Virus record (IMG/VR): IMGVR_UViG_3300012931_000759 | Coordinates: 124,001-188,000 of that record | Direction: 5' to 3' (one strand) | Source of the DNA: a virus | DNA: 64,000 nt | Position numbers and translations under genes: made by a program | Shown here: piece after piece, positions 1 to 8,049 of the stretch | Position numbering within the stretch: position 1 is the first letter of the stretch | Layout of the letters: the number at the start of each line of letters is the position of its first letter | Notes under the pieces: generated by a model | What the model saw: only the letters and a program-made list of their open reading frames with translations | Told to the model about the DNA's origin: nothing | The model's database searches: none

Positions 1-1
1 G

Positions 2-106
2 ATCGGCGCCAATTCCGATGCCAAGTTGATGGTGCGGGGATTTCGGCGTTGTCCGGATGAGCTCAGCCGGGAATCGTTCGACTGCCGCGTCGAGCCGGTG
101 AGCTAA
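2..106 (+). CDS. C-terminal end of an unidentified protein (partial)
   Basis: An open frame enters from before the window and stops with TAA at 104-106, three bases before the next ATG. Only 34 residues are visible (ending CRVEPVS), rich in Arg, Asp and Glu and without a recognisable motif. Strand and spacing fit the tightly packed + strand operon that follows, so a real gene end is likely. Nothing can be said about its function. Confidence 0.55.
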   Translation: MGANSDAKLMVRGFRRCPDELSRESFDCRVEPVS

Positions 107-108
107 CC

Positions 109-555
109 ATGTGCTGGAGTAGCAAACTGAAGACATCATTAGGGTTGAAGGTAAATGCCAACAAAGTGCCCGGCCTTCCCACACTTGCCTCCTACGAGCG
201 TGCGCTGGCAATTTTGATCGAAGAGTGCGCAAAGAGGCTTGACCCGTCCGCCGTGTCGAAAGCCGTGTCGTCTGTCACGGTCGAATGGTGGGATAAGATA
301 GCTCCACGGCCGTCTACAGGTGTACTTGATACCGTGGTGGTGGATGGCGATGCGATCTACAGCGGCCTGACAATCGGGACGGTGTGTAAGGTTGCCTGGC
401 GCGGAAAGTTCTACAGGAGCGCGTTCTGCCACGAGATTTTACACGTTGTCGGGGCGGTAGCCCTGAATGACGCCGATCCTGGACATGTCAACAATCTCCT
501 ATGGAAAGAGCTGGAATCAGCGGCAAACGGTCGACTGGCGGCCGAGCAGCTCTAA
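109..555 (+). CDS. Small zincin-like protein with HEILH motif
   Basis: 148 aa. Residues 108-112 read HEILH, the HExxH zinc-binding and catalytic signature of zincin metallopeptidases, inside a hydrophobic helix (FCHEILHVVG). A further His at 126 (DPGH) could be a third metal ligand. The preceding stretch (residues 72-105) looks like alternating beta strands ending in a Cys. No signal peptide is visible, so a cytoplasmic or virion role is more likely than secretion. The ATG lies 2 bases after the preceding stop, which suggests coupled translation. The fold assignment rests on the motif and its helical setting. Peptidase activity is inference, and the substrate is unknown. Confidence 0.6.
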   Translation: MCWSSKLKTSLGLKVNANKVPGLPTLASYERALAILIEECAKRLDPSAVSKAVSSVTVEWWDKIAPRPSTGVLDTVVVDGDAIYSGLTIGTVCKVAWRGKFYRSAFCHEILHVVGAVALNDADPGHVNNLLWKELESAANGRLAAEQL

Positions 556-572
556 CTCTGCTAGGAGGGCCG

Positions 573-1136
573 ATGGCAGGCAAGAAAAGGAAGGCGTCTT
601 GGACCAAGGCGCAGCTGGACACTCTTCACGAATGTTGGAAGGCCTCACAGACTCGCCAGAAGTACTTAGAACTTGTCGCGCAGAGGATGCCGGAGATCCC
701 GCCACCCACGGCGCTGTTGCTTGCCCGAAAGCTTTCACGATCCGACCGCGACTGGCAGATGACGGCCAGGCGGAAGGAGCGCGAGTGCGAGGAGCGCCAG
801 CTGGCCAAGGAGCGGAACCGGCAGGACAGGTTGCGTCGTCACGACGAGCGGCAGCGTGCCAAGGAGTGGAAAGGGCAGCGGGAGGCGATACGTGAGGCGC
901 TGTCCAAGAAGCACGCCGAACAGGTTGAGGAGGTTGTGGGCAGTGAGTTCTTCTTTTGCCCGGATACACGCCAGCACGTGTGTCACCTCTCCTGCGTGTT
1001 TAGAGTGTTCTCGAAGGACGACAAGTACGGTTTTGTACATGGTGGACCGTGCGATAAGTGCGAGCGCATGGATGAGCATATCCCAGCCTTGGAACGGATA
1101 ATTGGAGGTTTAGGCGATGAAGGACAAAAATCTTGA
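573..1136 (+). CDS. Basic coiled-coil protein with C-terminal Cys/His cluster
   Basis: 187 aa. I start it at ATG 573 because GGAGGG stands just upstream (564-569); the longer frame would run back into the preceding gene. The N-terminus (KKRKASWTKAQLDTLHECW) resembles a short Myb/SANT-like or other helical DNA-binding segment. Residues about 60-120 are a long Arg/Glu/Lys-rich coiled coil. The C-terminal third has C-P-D-T-R-Q-H-V-C-H and C-D-K-C groups that could bind zinc. I do not recognise the family. A DNA-associated role is plausible from charge and metal motif only. It overlaps the next gene by 20 bases. Confidence 0.6.
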   Translation: MAGKKRKASWTKAQLDTLHECWKASQTRQKYLELVAQRMPEIPPPTALLLARKLSRSDRDWQMTARRKERECEERQLAKERNRQDRLRRHDERQRAKEWKGQREAIREALSKKHAEQVEEVVGSEFFFCPDTRQHVCHLSCVFRVFSKDDKYGFVHGGPCDKCERMDEHIPALERIIGGLGDEGQKS

Positions 1137-1614
1137 CGATATCAGACCGGCAAGGGGTGTGAAGCTGGGACACAAGGCTGCTCCTCAGCCGCAGCGGTCG
1201 GTAAGGGCGCAGGTAGTCAAGGATGTCCAGCAGCCCACCAGCGACATTTCTCCGCCTACCGAGGAGGCCGCCAAAATTGTCCTGGAGAACAATAGGGCCA
1301 AGGAGGTTCTGATCGAGGCGATCAAGGGCGTCAACCGCCTGATGAACAGGCGCATCCTACCCGAGAACCGGTCGGTCAGGGAAAACGACGAAGAGAAGGT
1401 GGCTATAACGGATCTGGTAAATGCTGCCATCGTCATGGAGGGCCTTAGCCCCGGCGAGGGACTGCTTGGAATGGCAACCTTGGCCGTACGGCAGGGACTG
1501 TCGCTGCGCGACGCTGGCAACCATCTGGCGTACGAACTGGAGCTGGCACGCCGCGAATTAGCCGAGCTGCGCAAGCGCCTGGATATCTGTGAGAAGACCA
1601 AGTCCGATGGCTGA
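1117..1614 (+). CDS. Hypothetical protein, helical
   Basis: 165 aa. The basic, Pro-containing N-terminal tail (about 50 residues) precedes an alpha-helical body with a segment around SPGEGLLGMATLAVRQG and a C-terminal heptad-like helix rich in Glu/Arg/Leu. The start ATG is preceded by TTGGAGG at a good distance (1102-1108). It sits in a four-gene overlapping run leading to the FtsK-like ATPase. No family recognised. Confidence 0.55.
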   Translation: MKDKNLDDIRPARGVKLGHKAAPQPQRSVRAQVVKDVQQPTSDISPPTEEAAKIVLENNRAKEVLIEAIKGVNRLMNRRILPENRSVRENDEEKVAITDLVNAAIVMEGLSPGEGLLGMATLAVRQGLSLRDAGNHLAYELELARRELAELRKRLDICEKTKSDG

Positions 1615-1780
1615 TGCTCACGGCGTGATATCCTCCGTACTAGAGGAGCTGGACACTGAATATACAGAGTACCAGGAACTCCACTGTAGGTACCATATAC
1701 GCGAGGACGATGTCGCAAAGATCGTCCACAAGCGGCTTGTTGAGCTGTGTAAGCGGCTCTTGAGGGAGATACCCAGATAA
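1607..1780 (+). CDS. Small hypothetical protein (57 aa)
   Basis: 57 aa, starting at ATG 1607 inside the end of the preceding gene and ending with TAA whose last A begins the ATG of the FtsK-like gene (TAATG). This overlap on both sides is typical of the genome and supports it as real. The product is a charged, probably all-helical peptide (HIREDDVAKIVHKRLVELC). Function unknown; it could be a small partner of the downstream ATPase, but only position suggests this. Confidence 0.5.
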   Translation: MADAHGVISSVLEELDTEYTEYQELHCRYHIREDDVAKIVHKRLVELCKRLLREIPR

Positions 1781-2850
1781 TGACGGATCCGGGAATTGTC
1801 CTCGGCGACACGCTTCGCCAGTTTAAGATTAGGGCGAGGGTCAAGCAGTGCCGCCGTGAGGGGGCGTTCCTCGTCTGCGATATCATGCTGGAGCCAGGCG
1901 GCAAGGTCAGGCAGATAGAGCGGCACAGTATGGAGATTGCGCTTGCGATCCGTGCTACAGTCGAGCCGCTGGTGTATCCAGTGCCCTCCGAGGGTATTGT
2001 GCGGCTGGAGCTGATGATGGAGGATCCTGGTCCGGTGCCCTTCCAAGACGTGGTGAACTCAAAGGAGTTCCAAGTGGGAGATGCGGTTCTGCCGGTGGCT
2101 ATGGGCGTGGCGCGTAATGGTCGGAACCTCGTGGCGGATCTGGTACAGATGCCGCACCTGCTTGTCGCAGGGACGACTGGTTCTGGTAAGTCGATGGCTC
2201 TCCATGTCATCGTTAACAGTCTTATGCTGTGCGGCCAGGATCGGGTCCGCCTGGCCATGATAGATCCGAAGCGGATAGAATTCTCCCACTACATTGGAAT
2301 GCCGCAGCTGTACGCTCCCATCGCCAAGGATGTCGAATCGTCCATGGAGCTGCTTGGGCGCCTAATCTCCGACATGGAGACGCGGTTTGCCACTCTCCAG
2401 AAAGCAAAATGTCGTGACATTACACAGTATTGTGGCCGTATGCCGCGCATTGTGGTGCTGATTGACGAGTTTGCCGACCTCATGATGGCGTCGAAGCGCG
2501 CCGCGCAGGACCTGATCTGCCGTTTAGCCCAGAAGTCCAGGGCCTGCGGTATACACATGGTTCTAGCCACACAGAGGCCGTCTATCGATGTTGTGACTGG
2601 GCTCATCAAGGCGAACTTCCCCTCGCGCATGAGCTGCCAAGTCAGTTCGGCTACCGACAGCCGCGTCGTCCTTGATCGGAACGGGGCTGAGCGCCTGACC
2701 GGAAAGGGCGACGCCATCCTTGATTGTCCAGGCAATCGCTTCGTGCGGCTGAAGGGAGCCTTCCTGTCGGAGGCCGACATCATGCTAAACGTGAAGCGCC
2801 TAGCGTCGAACCAATCCTGGTGGAAGAGAATGTGGAGCGTAAAACCATGA
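1780..2850 (+). CDS. FtsK/SpoIIIE-type DNA translocase ATPase
   Basis: 356 aa. A RecA-fold motor of the FtsK/HerA superfamily: Walker A GTTGSGKS at residues 131-138, Walker B VVLIDEFADL at 225-234, and the family motif ATQRPS at 263-268 followed by the DxRVVLDxxGAERLTGKGD segment (293-311). There is no N-terminal membrane domain and no C-terminal gamma winged helix, so it is only the motor with a short N-terminal domain. Family members pump double-stranded DNA with ATP hydrolysis. In a phage that also has its own terminase, the substrate (genome segregation, concatemer handling or host DNA) is unknown. It overlaps the primase-polymerase gene by ATGA. Confidence 0.9.
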   Translation: MTDPGIVLGDTLRQFKIRARVKQCRREGAFLVCDIMLEPGGKVRQIERHSMEIALAIRATVEPLVYPVPSEGIVRLELMMEDPGPVPFQDVVNSKEFQVGDAVLPVAMGVARNGRNLVADLVQMPHLLVAGTTGSGKSMALHVIVNSLMLCGQDRVRLAMIDPKRIEFSHYIGMPQLYAPIAKDVESSMELLGRLISDMETRFATLQKAKCRDITQYCGRMPRIVVLIDEFADLMMASKRAAQDLICRLAQKSRACGIHMVLATQRPSIDVVTGLIKANFPSRMSCQVSSATDSRVVLDRNGAERLTGKGDAILDCPGNRFVRLKGAFLSEADIMLNVKRLASNQSWWKRMWSVKP

Positions 2851-3872
2851 AAGTGTTGGCTCCTGAACTAGAGCGCGGCTTGGCGGACATACTTGCGCGC
2901 GGAGGCTGCGTATTCCCAATATGCTCTGACAGCAAACGCCCTCTGCCTCTGCCCGGATGTAGCATTGGCAAGCCGGGGAAAGGCGGGTATAAGCTGGCCA
3001 CTAATGATCCGCGCGTGGCGTGGCGGTATTTCAGGGGTGACCCTCTGCCGGACGGTACGCCCGACATTTCCAAGAAGACTTTGCGCGCTTGGAGGAGAAC
3101 CGAGAGCCCGAACGCGGCCGTGACGCTGGACATGAGTGGCATGATGGTTCTCGACGCCGACAACCTGGACGAGCTGCGTGTCTTTCGGGCTCAGTATGGC
3201 GATTTGCCGCCAACCTACTGCGTACGCTCGCCAAGGGAGAACGGCGGGCTACATTACTACTTTAGGGCGAACCCCGATGCGAACTTTAGGCGCACGGTGT
3301 CCGGGTTTCCGCATCTCGACGTGAAGCATCACGGTTACGTGTTGATTCCAGGCAGTGTGAAACGGAACGGATCCGGGGAAGTAGTTGGGCGCTACGCTGT
3401 TGTGGATGATAGTCCGATAGCCGAGCTGCCAGCTTGGCTGATTCCGCTGATCGAGAGGCCGCCGGTCCAGCCGGGAGAGTCCTCCAGGATGGCTGATGAA
3501 TGGGGAGGCATGTGCGCCGAGATTGAGAGGGCGCGCGCCTATCTGGCCAAGATGCCGTCCGCCATATCTGGGCAAGGCGGGCATAACGCCACCTTCGCCG
3601 CAGCCTGTATTCTGGTGCGTGGCTTCGCGCTTCCTGAGGAGGAGGCGTACGATCTTCTGGTTACCCACTTCAATTCTCGCTGCGAGCCCCCGTGGACGGA
3701 ATGGGAGTTGCGCCACAAAGTTAGGAGCGCCATGGAGGTTGGTGGTTCCCCGATTGGGTACCTGCTGGATGGTGGTGAGAGGGAATCCGAGGTCGCTGAG
3801 GCCGTGGAAGTTGGGCCATACGACATTACGCCCCTTTGGGACGAAGCTGGAAACGATTGGGGTAACACATGA
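2847..3872 (+). CDS. Primase-polymerase (PrimPol) protein
   Basis: 341 aa, start ATG 2847 overlapping the preceding stop. It matches the N-terminal domain of phage and plasmid bifunctional primase/polymerases: acidic metal motif LDADN with D103 and D105, the S-x-R-x-G-G-x-H motif (residues 128-136, H136), and LDVKHHGYVLIPGS (157-170). A C-terminal helical domain (about 240-320, GQGGHNATFAAACIL through WTEWELRHKVRSA) resembles the PriCT-type primase C-terminal domain. No helicase domain is fused. It probably makes primers for the DnaE-type polymerase at 14.9 kb. Confidence 0.85.
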   Translation: MKVLAPELERGLADILARGGCVFPICSDSKRPLPLPGCSIGKPGKGGYKLATNDPRVAWRYFRGDPLPDGTPDISKKTLRAWRRTESPNAAVTLDMSGMMVLDADNLDELRVFRAQYGDLPPTYCVRSPRENGGLHYYFRANPDANFRRTVSGFPHLDVKHHGYVLIPGSVKRNGSGEVVGRYAVVDDSPIAELPAWLIPLIERPPVQPGESSRMADEWGGMCAEIERARAYLAKMPSAISGQGGHNATFAAACILVRGFALPEEEAYDLLVTHFNSRCEPPWTEWELRHKVRSAMEVGGSPIGYLLDGGERESEVAEAVEVGPYDITPLWDEAGNDWGNT

Positions 3873-5074
3873 AACTGGTTGTTCTTGGCGATCTCCATCT
3901 TGGCGGAGGATATTCACTCGGTAGGATAGATCCGTACAAGCAGTTGAACACCAGACTTATAGACCACTCGAACACATTCGACCACGTGGTCGATTTTATG
4001 GTGGATCATGGGGTGGAACACCTGGCGCTCACCGGAGATATCTACGAGCACCGCCGCCCGGAAGCCTCACAGATGGCGCTTTTTTCGGAGAAACTGGCGC
4101 GCCTGACGGACCTAGGCATACACACGCATATCGTAGCAGGGAATCACGACATAGTGCGGGCGCATAAGGCGACCACTATGGACAAATTCCGCCTCCTGCG
4201 GTTGCCGATGGTCCACGTGTACAATGACATTGAGAGTCACCACTGTATTGGGGCTGATGGAAACGGGATCAATCTGGTATTTCTGCCGTTCAGGACTAGG
4301 CAAATGCTCCAGTGCTGGTCGAACGGCGAGGCCGTAGCTTTCCTAAAGGAGAGGCTCCAGTTCGAGAAGCGTGGTTTTGGTAACGATAATCCAGCGGTCA
4401 TCGTCGGGCACTTGACATTACAAGGTGCGCAGTTACACGGCACGGCACTCGAGGAACATGCCGTGTTCGACATTGTAATGCCGCCAGACGCCTTTGACGG
4501 ATTCGAGGCTGTGTTCATGGGTCATGTACATCAGTTTCAGGTGCTGTCCAAGGATCCGTTGATTGCGCACGTGGGATCGATGGAGCGCACGGATTTTGGT
4601 GAGGCTGACCAGCCAAAGATGTTTGTGATGGTGGAGGTGTCCAAAGGACGGGTCGCGTGCGAGTTTGTGGCCCTGCCGGTAAAATCCCTGTGCGATATTG
4701 TGATCGATAGGACGGCCGACCATCCAGATGGGATGATGGATGGCATCAAGGCCTGGCTGAGAACCTATGCCTCGAGGAGCAGTTTGGTGGACAGCATTGC
4801 CAGGGTCACGATTACGGTCAGTGATGCGGCAGCTCATGCCGTGGACACCGCCGAGATCATGAGATTCTTGCTCCGCGATTTGGCGGTCAGCAACTGCGTC
4901 GGCGTACATGCGCAGATTGTGTCGAAACGACAGTTGCGAGATGCTACTATAACTGAGAAGTCCGACCCCTTGGTTTCCCTGAACAAATGGCTTGAACTTA
5001 ATGTCGCCGATCCAGCGACTCGCGACGAGATGGCCAAGGCGGGGGCGAGTATTATCGAAGGGAGCCGCAGATGA
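3869..5074 (+). CDS. SbcD/Mre11-like nuclease (phage gp47-type)
   Basis: 401 aa calcineurin-like phosphoesterase with all metal-binding motifs of the Mre11/SbcD family: D8-x-H10, G-D-I-Y-E at 56-60, G-N-H-D at 91-94, G-H at 180-181 and G-H-V-H at 218-221. The C-terminal 170 residues match the capping region of SbcD in position. The partner ATPase SbcC follows with an ATGA overlap, as for T4 gene 47/46. The complex resects or trims DNA ends for recombination-dependent replication, and clips hairpins or protein-blocked ends in cells. Cytoplasmic. Confidence 0.93.
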   Translation: MKLVVLGDLHLGGGYSLGRIDPYKQLNTRLIDHSNTFDHVVDFMVDHGVEHLALTGDIYEHRRPEASQMALFSEKLARLTDLGIHTHIVAGNHDIVRAHKATTMDKFRLLRLPMVHVYNDIESHHCIGADGNGINLVFLPFRTRQMLQCWSNGEAVAFLKERLQFEKRGFGNDNPAVIVGHLTLQGAQLHGTALEEHAVFDIVMPPDAFDGFEAVFMGHVHQFQVLSKDPLIAHVGSMERTDFGEADQPKMFVMVEVSKGRVACEFVALPVKSLCDIVIDRTADHPDGMMDGIKAWLRTYASRSSLVDSIARVTITVSDAAAHAVDTAEIMRFLLRDLAVSNCVGVHAQIVSKRQLRDATITEKSDPLVSLNKWLELNVADPATRDEMAKAGASIIEGSRR

Positions 5075-7191
5075 TTCCGGTTTATCTGCTGCTTGAAGAC
5101 TTTATGTCGCATGCGCACTCTGAGCTGGACTTCACCCAGTTCGACATGGCGCTGATCATCGGGATGGAGAATGACGATCCGGACTCGTCGAACGGCATCG
5201 GTAAGACGGCGCTTTTCGACGCAATCCGCTGGGTGCTGTACGGCAAGCACCGTTTTCGCACCAAAAAGCGCGTGATCAAGCGCGGCAAGGTGACCTGCTC
5301 GGTCACTTTCATATTCCAGATACAGAATGAGATGTATAGGATCGTGCGCAAGTTGAGCCAGCGGGCAACCTTGAGTGAGGTGTCGCTTTTTGTCCAGGAC
5401 GGTCAGGATTGGCGGGATCTGTCATGCGATACGGCTACTGCCACGAACAGGAAGATAGAAGAGCTGATCAGGCTGACCGACGAGACCTTTGTGAACTCAA
5501 TCTGCTTTCCGCAGAATGACCTGCTGCGCTTTGCGTCAGCCACAGCTAGCCAGAAGAAGGAGATAATGAAGGAGAGTCTGGAGATTGAGATCTGGGATCG
5601 CTACTACGAGAGGGCGAAGGAGGTCGCGCGTCGGCTTTCGGCGCAAATATCTGCGCTCGACGACAGGATTAGGTCGTTTGGCAATCCTGAGCGCGAGTTG
5701 GCGTCAAACAAGGCGGCAATACAGGAACTTACAAATCGTATAGAGAGGGTCAAGGGAAGCATTGCGGACAACATGCGTGAGCTGAATGTACTACAGGCTT
5801 CGGCCGACCCATCTGCCGGGCGGCTAGAGGCTATAGTGACGCGTGCCGCTGCAATAAAAGATCGAAAGCAGGCGATCATGGCCGAACTGGCCAACTACAG
5901 GAGTGTGGCAGACGCCGCTCGGGAGAACCAATCGGCCCTAGTTGACCGTCTTGTCGAGGCTGCGCACCAGGTTCTCGTAGTCTTGGGCCACCCTGATCGT
6001 TCAAAGGCTGAGGATGTGTTCAGGATGTTTGCGCCTTCGCGTAAAGTGCCGACGTACGCAGTGTTTCGCGATAGGTTGGAGCAGGACAAGACCTCCCTGA
6101 AAGAGGCGCAGAAGAAGGCGGACGATGCGAGCATGAAGCTCCAACAACTTCTGACGTTGGAGCCGGGCAAGAAGTGTCCGACATGTCTGACGACGCTCGA
6201 TGATCCGGAAAAGGTGCTGCGGGAGCGCAAGAAGCGCACGAAGTTCCTCGAGAACGCCAAGAGAGAGGCCGAAACGCTCGCGGCCGAGTTTATGAAAACC
6301 GTGATACGTCAGGATGGGATCATCGCCAAGGCAGATGTAGCATCTGCCAACATTGTACACATGGTTGAATCCATGTCGCAGCTCGACGCCCAGTTGTCGA
6401 ACCTGTCCACTTGGTGTACTAGCCTGGAGGCTGAATTGGGTTCTCTGGCAGATGAGTGGAGAGCCCTGAAGGACGAGAAGGCCAGCCTGAAGGCTATTGA
6501 TTCCGAACGGGTTGGACGGAGTGCTGACGACCTGCGGGTATCGCTTGAATTACTGCGCCAGGATCTGCTTAGGATGAGTGTTGAGTACGGCAACATACAG
6601 GGTCACACAGAGGATCTTGAGAGACAGGTGTCAGAGCGTAGAACGCTCGTGTCCCAGAAACCAATTATCGCCAAGGAGCTGGATATTCATAACCAGCTCG
6701 TGAAGGCGTTCGGGAAGGGCGGCGTTCCGGCCATCATCATGGAGAACGTCACCGAGGATCTACAGAACTACGCGAACGAGATTTTGAGGCTTATATCGGA
6801 TAAGCCGATGTCCGTCGACTTCATAACCCAGAAGCGGACGGAATCCGGATCATGGACCGAGACCTTCGATATCGCCGTGACCATAGACGACGAGGCGAAC
6901 GAGTTCGAGGACCTGAGCGGCGGCGAACAGGTTAGGACAGCGATGGCTATCAGGTTGGCGCTCAGCAAAGTGCTTATGCGGCGAATGGGCAGCACGGCCA
7001 AGTTCCTGCTATTGGACGAAGTGGATCAAGCCCTAGACCGCCGTGGAGTCCAGGCCCTCGCGGACACCCTGGCCCTCTTGTCGAAGGAATTTAAGATCCT
7101 GGTGATCACCCACAACGAGAATATGAAGGAACGCTTCGATCACATTGTGACGGTTCAGAAGGGTCCTGATGGGAGTTTTCTGCGTCAATAG
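5071..7191 (+). CDS. SbcC/Rad50-like ATPase (phage gp46-type)
   Basis: 706 aa SMC-like ATPase. The Walker A NGIGKT lies at 41-46 after an unusually long acidic loop (ENDDPDSS). Long coiled coils flank a zinc hook CPTC at 369-372. The ABC signature LSGGEQ is at 615-620 and Walker B FLLLDE at 645-650, with the D-loop just after. It is shorter than E. coli SbcC (about 1050 aa) but similar to phage gp46 proteins. It pairs with the adjacent nuclease, powers opening of DNA ends and tethers them through the hook. The reading frame overlaps the nuclease gene by four bases. Confidence 0.94.
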   Translation: MIPVYLLLEDFMSHAHSELDFTQFDMALIIGMENDDPDSSNGIGKTALFDAIRWVLYGKHRFRTKKRVIKRGKVTCSVTFIFQIQNEMYRIVRKLSQRATLSEVSLFVQDGQDWRDLSCDTATATNRKIEELIRLTDETFVNSICFPQNDLLRFASATASQKKEIMKESLEIEIWDRYYERAKEVARRLSAQISALDDRIRSFGNPERELASNKAAIQELTNRIERVKGSIADNMRELNVLQASADPSAGRLEAIVTRAAAIKDRKQAIMAELANYRSVADAARENQSALVDRLVEAAHQVLVVLGHPDRSKAEDVFRMFAPSRKVPTYAVFRDRLEQDKTSLKEAQKKADDASMKLQQLLTLEPGKKCPTCLTTLDDPEKVLRERKKRTKFLENAKREAETLAAEFMKTVIRQDGIIAKADVASANIVHMVESMSQLDAQLSNLSTWCTSLEAELGSLADEWRALKDEKASLKAIDSERVGRSADDLRVSLELLRQDLLRMSVEYGNIQGHTEDLERQVSERRTLVSQKPIIAKELDIHNQLVKAFGKGGVPAIIMENVTEDLQNYANEILRLISDKPMSVDFITQKRTESGSWTETFDIAVTIDDEANEFEDLSGGEQVRTAMAIRLALSKVLMRRMGSTAKFLLLDEVDQALDRRGVQALADTLALLSKEFKILVITHNENMKERFDHIVTVQKGPDGSFLRQ

Positions 7192-7236
7192 CATGGCGAA
7201 ATCTATCAATTTTCGGCTATTTTACATAGAGGGGCT

Positions 7237-7806
7237 ATGGATATCCTTAAAACCATAATCGCTTTGGTAGGTCCCTTAGGGGCTGGAAAAGATACGGTGG
7301 CTAACTGCCTCATGGGTAGGCACAGTTTTCAGCGGTTCGCATTTGCGGACGAGATTAAACGCCAGTACTACGCGGCCAGTGGATATTCCGAGGAGAAGTT
7401 CAAGGCCGCGCGTGGAACGCCGCTCGAGGAGGAGATCAGGAGAGGATTGTGGCAGTATAGCGACCAGGTGAAGTGCGAGAAGGGTCCGCTGTACTTTATC
7501 AACATCGTCTCTGTGGCTGTCTGCGACTGTAAATTGCCCGTCGTTGTGACCGACATCAGGACATACGACGAGCTGGCAGCCATGCGGGCGACTGGAGCTA
7601 AAATCGTCCTTGTTGTCAAGCTCGCTTCCGGCGAGGCTTTCCAGGAGCCGAAAGCGGGTGACAGAATCCCCGGCACACGGCTGCTATACGGTGATCTCGG
7701 CCCGGAGCGGGGCCTGTTCGTGAACCGGGAGAATCCGGATCTTCAGGCGGCCGAAGCTGCCATCGAGGAATGGTACATGGCTGAAAGCGGCAAGATGCGC
7801 TCGTAG
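7237..7806 (+). CDS. Deoxynucleoside monophosphate kinase-like protein
   Basis: 189 aa P-loop kinase: G-P-L-G-A-G-K-D-T at residues 12-20 is the Walker A found in T4 gp1-type dNMP kinases and related phage kinases (GKDT ending). A central strand VVTDIRTYDELAAMR corresponds to the conserved DxR segment of the same family. It would phosphorylate dNMPs from degraded host DNA to dNDPs. Alternatives are other adenylate-kinase-fold enzymes. The start has a GAGGGG ribosome site 4 bases upstream, and a 45-base gap separates it from the SbcC-like gene. Confidence 0.75.
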   Translation: MDILKTIIALVGPLGAGKDTVANCLMGRHSFQRFAFADEIKRQYYAASGYSEEKFKAARGTPLEEEIRRGLWQYSDQVKCEKGPLYFINIVSVAVCDCKLPVVVTDIRTYDELAAMRATGAKIVLVVKLASGEAFQEPKAGDRIPGTRLLYGDLGPERGLFVNRENPDLQAAEAAIEEWYMAESGKMRS

Positions 7807-7845
7807 CCGCCGTGCGCTTGACGCTCGGCGGCTTTGGAGACATCC

Positions 7846-8046
7846 ATGGTTGTCGAGTTTGCCACTACCAGAAGGGTACGCGCAGTCAGGCGGGCCATAA
7901 ACTTCTGGTATAGGAACCTGGCGGACAGGATGTCGCTTTTTAAGTTCCTGTCATGCTGCGACTGGTTGGAGACGGATGGGCAGCCGCTCCTGGTTTACGA
8001 CAGCGACAAGGCGGACGACGACACGAAGATCGCCGCCGGAGGGTGA
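7846..8046 (+). CDS. Small basic hypothetical protein (66 aa)
   Basis: 66 aa. ATG 7846 is chosen because GGAGA (7836-7840) stands 5 bases upstream; an in-frame TTG at 7834 is less likely. The N-terminal half is Arg-rich (TTRRVRAVRRAINFWYRN) and likely helical, and the C-terminus is acidic. Its stop overlaps the Shine-Dalgarno region of the next gene. Family and function unknown. Confidence 0.45.
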   Translation: MVVEFATTRRVRAVRRAINFWYRNLADRMSLFKFLSCCDWLETDGQPLLVYDSDKADDDTKIAAGG

Positions 8047-8049
8047 TGG

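Noticed and set aside
1185-2258. A 357-codon minus-strand frame near the FtsK-like gene
   Set aside because: Covers four + strand genes whose overlaps and ribosome sites are consistent. The product is Arg/Ser-rich filler.
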